Below, piece after piece: positions 63,231 to 64,000 of a stretch of DNA of 64,000 nt; within the stretch, counting starts at the first letter, position 1; each line of letters begins with the position of its first letter. The notes beneath the pieces were generated by a model. It saw only the letters and a program-made list of their open reading frames with translations. It made no database searches and was not told the origin of the DNA. The position numbers and the translations under genes were made by a program. Location: assembly GCA_016713325.1 (NCBI GenBank), contig JADJPJ010000002.1, forward strand, positions 1-64,000, given 5' to 3'. This DNA is from Candidatus Flexifilum affinis (GTDB taxonomy: Bacteria > Chloroflexota > Anaerolineae > Aggregatilineales > Phototrophicaceae).

Positions 63231-64000
63231 TTGCGCAGAAGAGCCATCTTTATCGTCGTCGCCCTGATCCTGGTGGTCGCGATCGGCGTCGTCGCCTATT
63301 TCCTCGCCAATCGGCCGCAAACCCCTGCTGAAGTGGCCTTGCTGCGAGACGCCGTGGACGTGCCGGTGGGATCGGACATTCAGTCGCTGGTGGATCAGCA
63401 TCCGCCGGGGACGACCTATCTCATCCGCGCCGGTCTTCATCGCGATCAGTCGATCGTGCCGAAAGATGGTGACTCGTTCTTTGGCGAGAGTGGCGCGGTG
63501 CTGAACGGCGCCCACACCCTTGACGGCTTCGAGCGCTCCGGCGACATCTGGGTGCTCGCGAATTTTCTGGCTGACGGCGAACCGGTCGAACCGTGGTTTT
63601 CCGGGACATGCATGCCGGGGTTCGAAGGTTGCAATAACGGGGAAGCCATTTTCTATGATGACGTTCCTCTGCGCCATGTACTGACGGTCGAGGAAGTTGG
63701 CCCCGGCACCTGGCACTTCGACTATGCAGCGCGATCGGTCTATCTCGGCGACGACCCGACCGGTCGCACCGTCGAGATGGCCGTCAACTATCAAGCCTTC
63801 AGCGGCGATGCGACCGGGGTGGCCATCCGCGGTCTGACCATTGAGAAGTACGCCGGCCCGGGGCAGATCGCCGCGCTGGATGGCCTGGAAAGCACCAACT
63901 GGATTGTCGAGAACAACATCATCCGGTTCAACCACGGCGTCGGCCTGACGGTCGGACCCGGTATGCAGGTGATCGGCAATCAGGTGGTGCACAATGGGCA
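63231..64000 (+). CDS. Secreted beta-helix protein, truncated by the window edge
   Basis: This frame is open from TTG 63231 to the edge of the window, at least 256 codons. GGAG lies 7 bases upstream of the TTG. The N terminus is a signal anchor (AIFIVVALILVVAIGVVAYFLA). The rest matches the start of a right-handed beta-helix protein (DIQSLVDQHPPGTTYLIRAGLHRD, WFSGTCMPGFEGCNN, NWIVENNIIRFNHGVGLTVG, VIGNQVVHNG). Such proteins in glycan clusters can be polysaccharide lyases or hydrolases. The 3' part is outside the window, so catalytic residues cannot be checked. Confidence 0.75.
   Translation, partial: MRRRAIFIVVALILVVAIGVVAYFLANRPQTPAEVALLRDAVDVPVGSDIQSLVDQHPPGTTYLIRAGLHRDQSIVPKDGDSFFGESGAVLNGAHTLDGFERSGDIWVLANFLADGEPVEPWFSGTCMPGFEGCNNGEAIFYDDVPLRHVLTVEEVGPGTWHFDYAARSVYLGDDPTGRTVEMAVNYQAFSGDATGVAIRGLTIEKYAGPGQIAALDGLESTNWIVENNIIRFNHGVGLTVGPGMQVIGNQVVHNG

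Noticed and set aside
1..64000. tRNA, rRNA, insertion sequence, prophage or CRISPR features
   Set aside because: I looked for transposase or integrase motifs, repeat arrays and tRNA-like cloverleaves and found none I could support.

Overview
The window is about 64 kb of GC-rich, densely coding bacterial DNA with no tRNA, rRNA, CRISPR array or transposase visible. It looks like a Chloroflexota (Anaerolineae-like) chromosome. The reasons are twin-arginine family-1 sugar-binding proteins, an ABC sugar importer without its own ATPase, a DMSO-reductase-type operon with a multihaem cytochrome, CSLREA-type beta-helix and FG-GAP/dockerin secreted proteins, and the absence of outer-membrane export genes. 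This assignment is an inference from gene content.

Region 1 (1-13,600) is a carbohydrate or sugar-acid catabolic locus. It holds a GntR/FCD repressor divergent from an enolase-superfamily dehydratase, a solute-binding protein, two MalFG-type permeases, a DUF4432/mutarotase-like protein, four intact SDR oxidoreductases (plus a broken one at the left edge), an SMP-30/gluconolactonase-like propeller and a VOC/glyoxalase protein. Upstream lie a conserved unknown protein and a MetE-C-terminal-like methyltransferase.

Region 2 (13,600-27,900) is respiratory. After a secreted WD40-like protein, a minus-strand operon encodes a DmsA-type molybdopterin oxidoreductase, DmsB, DmsC, a TorD-like chaperone, a small lipoprotein and a nine-CxxCH cytochrome. 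Divergent from it run a NarX-type kinase, a second kinase-like protein that has lost its catalytic residues, a NarL/FixJ response regulator and a polyferredoxin; a convergent FmdE-like protein follows. dmsA, dmsB and the kinase gene each carry one frame break at a C/G run, and restoring one base in each gives family-normal lengths.

Region 3 (28,000-35,450) is a signalling and cell-surface block. An FHA protein is followed by a 1,075-residue protein joining REC, GAF, GAF, PAS, a degenerate kinase core, a second REC and an OmpR-type winged helix in one chain. Next come an FG-GAP protein ending in dockerin-like repeats and a secreted beta-helix protein.

Region 4 (35,760-64,000) is a Wzx/Wzy-type exopolysaccharide cluster read outward from a divergent promoter region near 54.4-54.8 kb. 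The minus arm has a Wzz/BY-kinase, an initiating sugar transferase, nucleotide-sugar enzymes (GDP-mannose-epimerase-like, glucose-1-phosphate cytidylyltransferase, NAD epimerase), three tandem C-methyltransferase paralogues, glycosyltransferases, a PIG-L deacetylase, a large unknown protein, an FkbM methyltransferase and a further methyltransferase. The plus arm has the flippase, a polymerase/ligase, one GT2 and three GT4 enzymes, a methyltransferase and a truncated beta-helix gene at the right edge. Repeated AAACCCTAAAC motifs and a 16-bp palindrome lie in its intergenic spaces.
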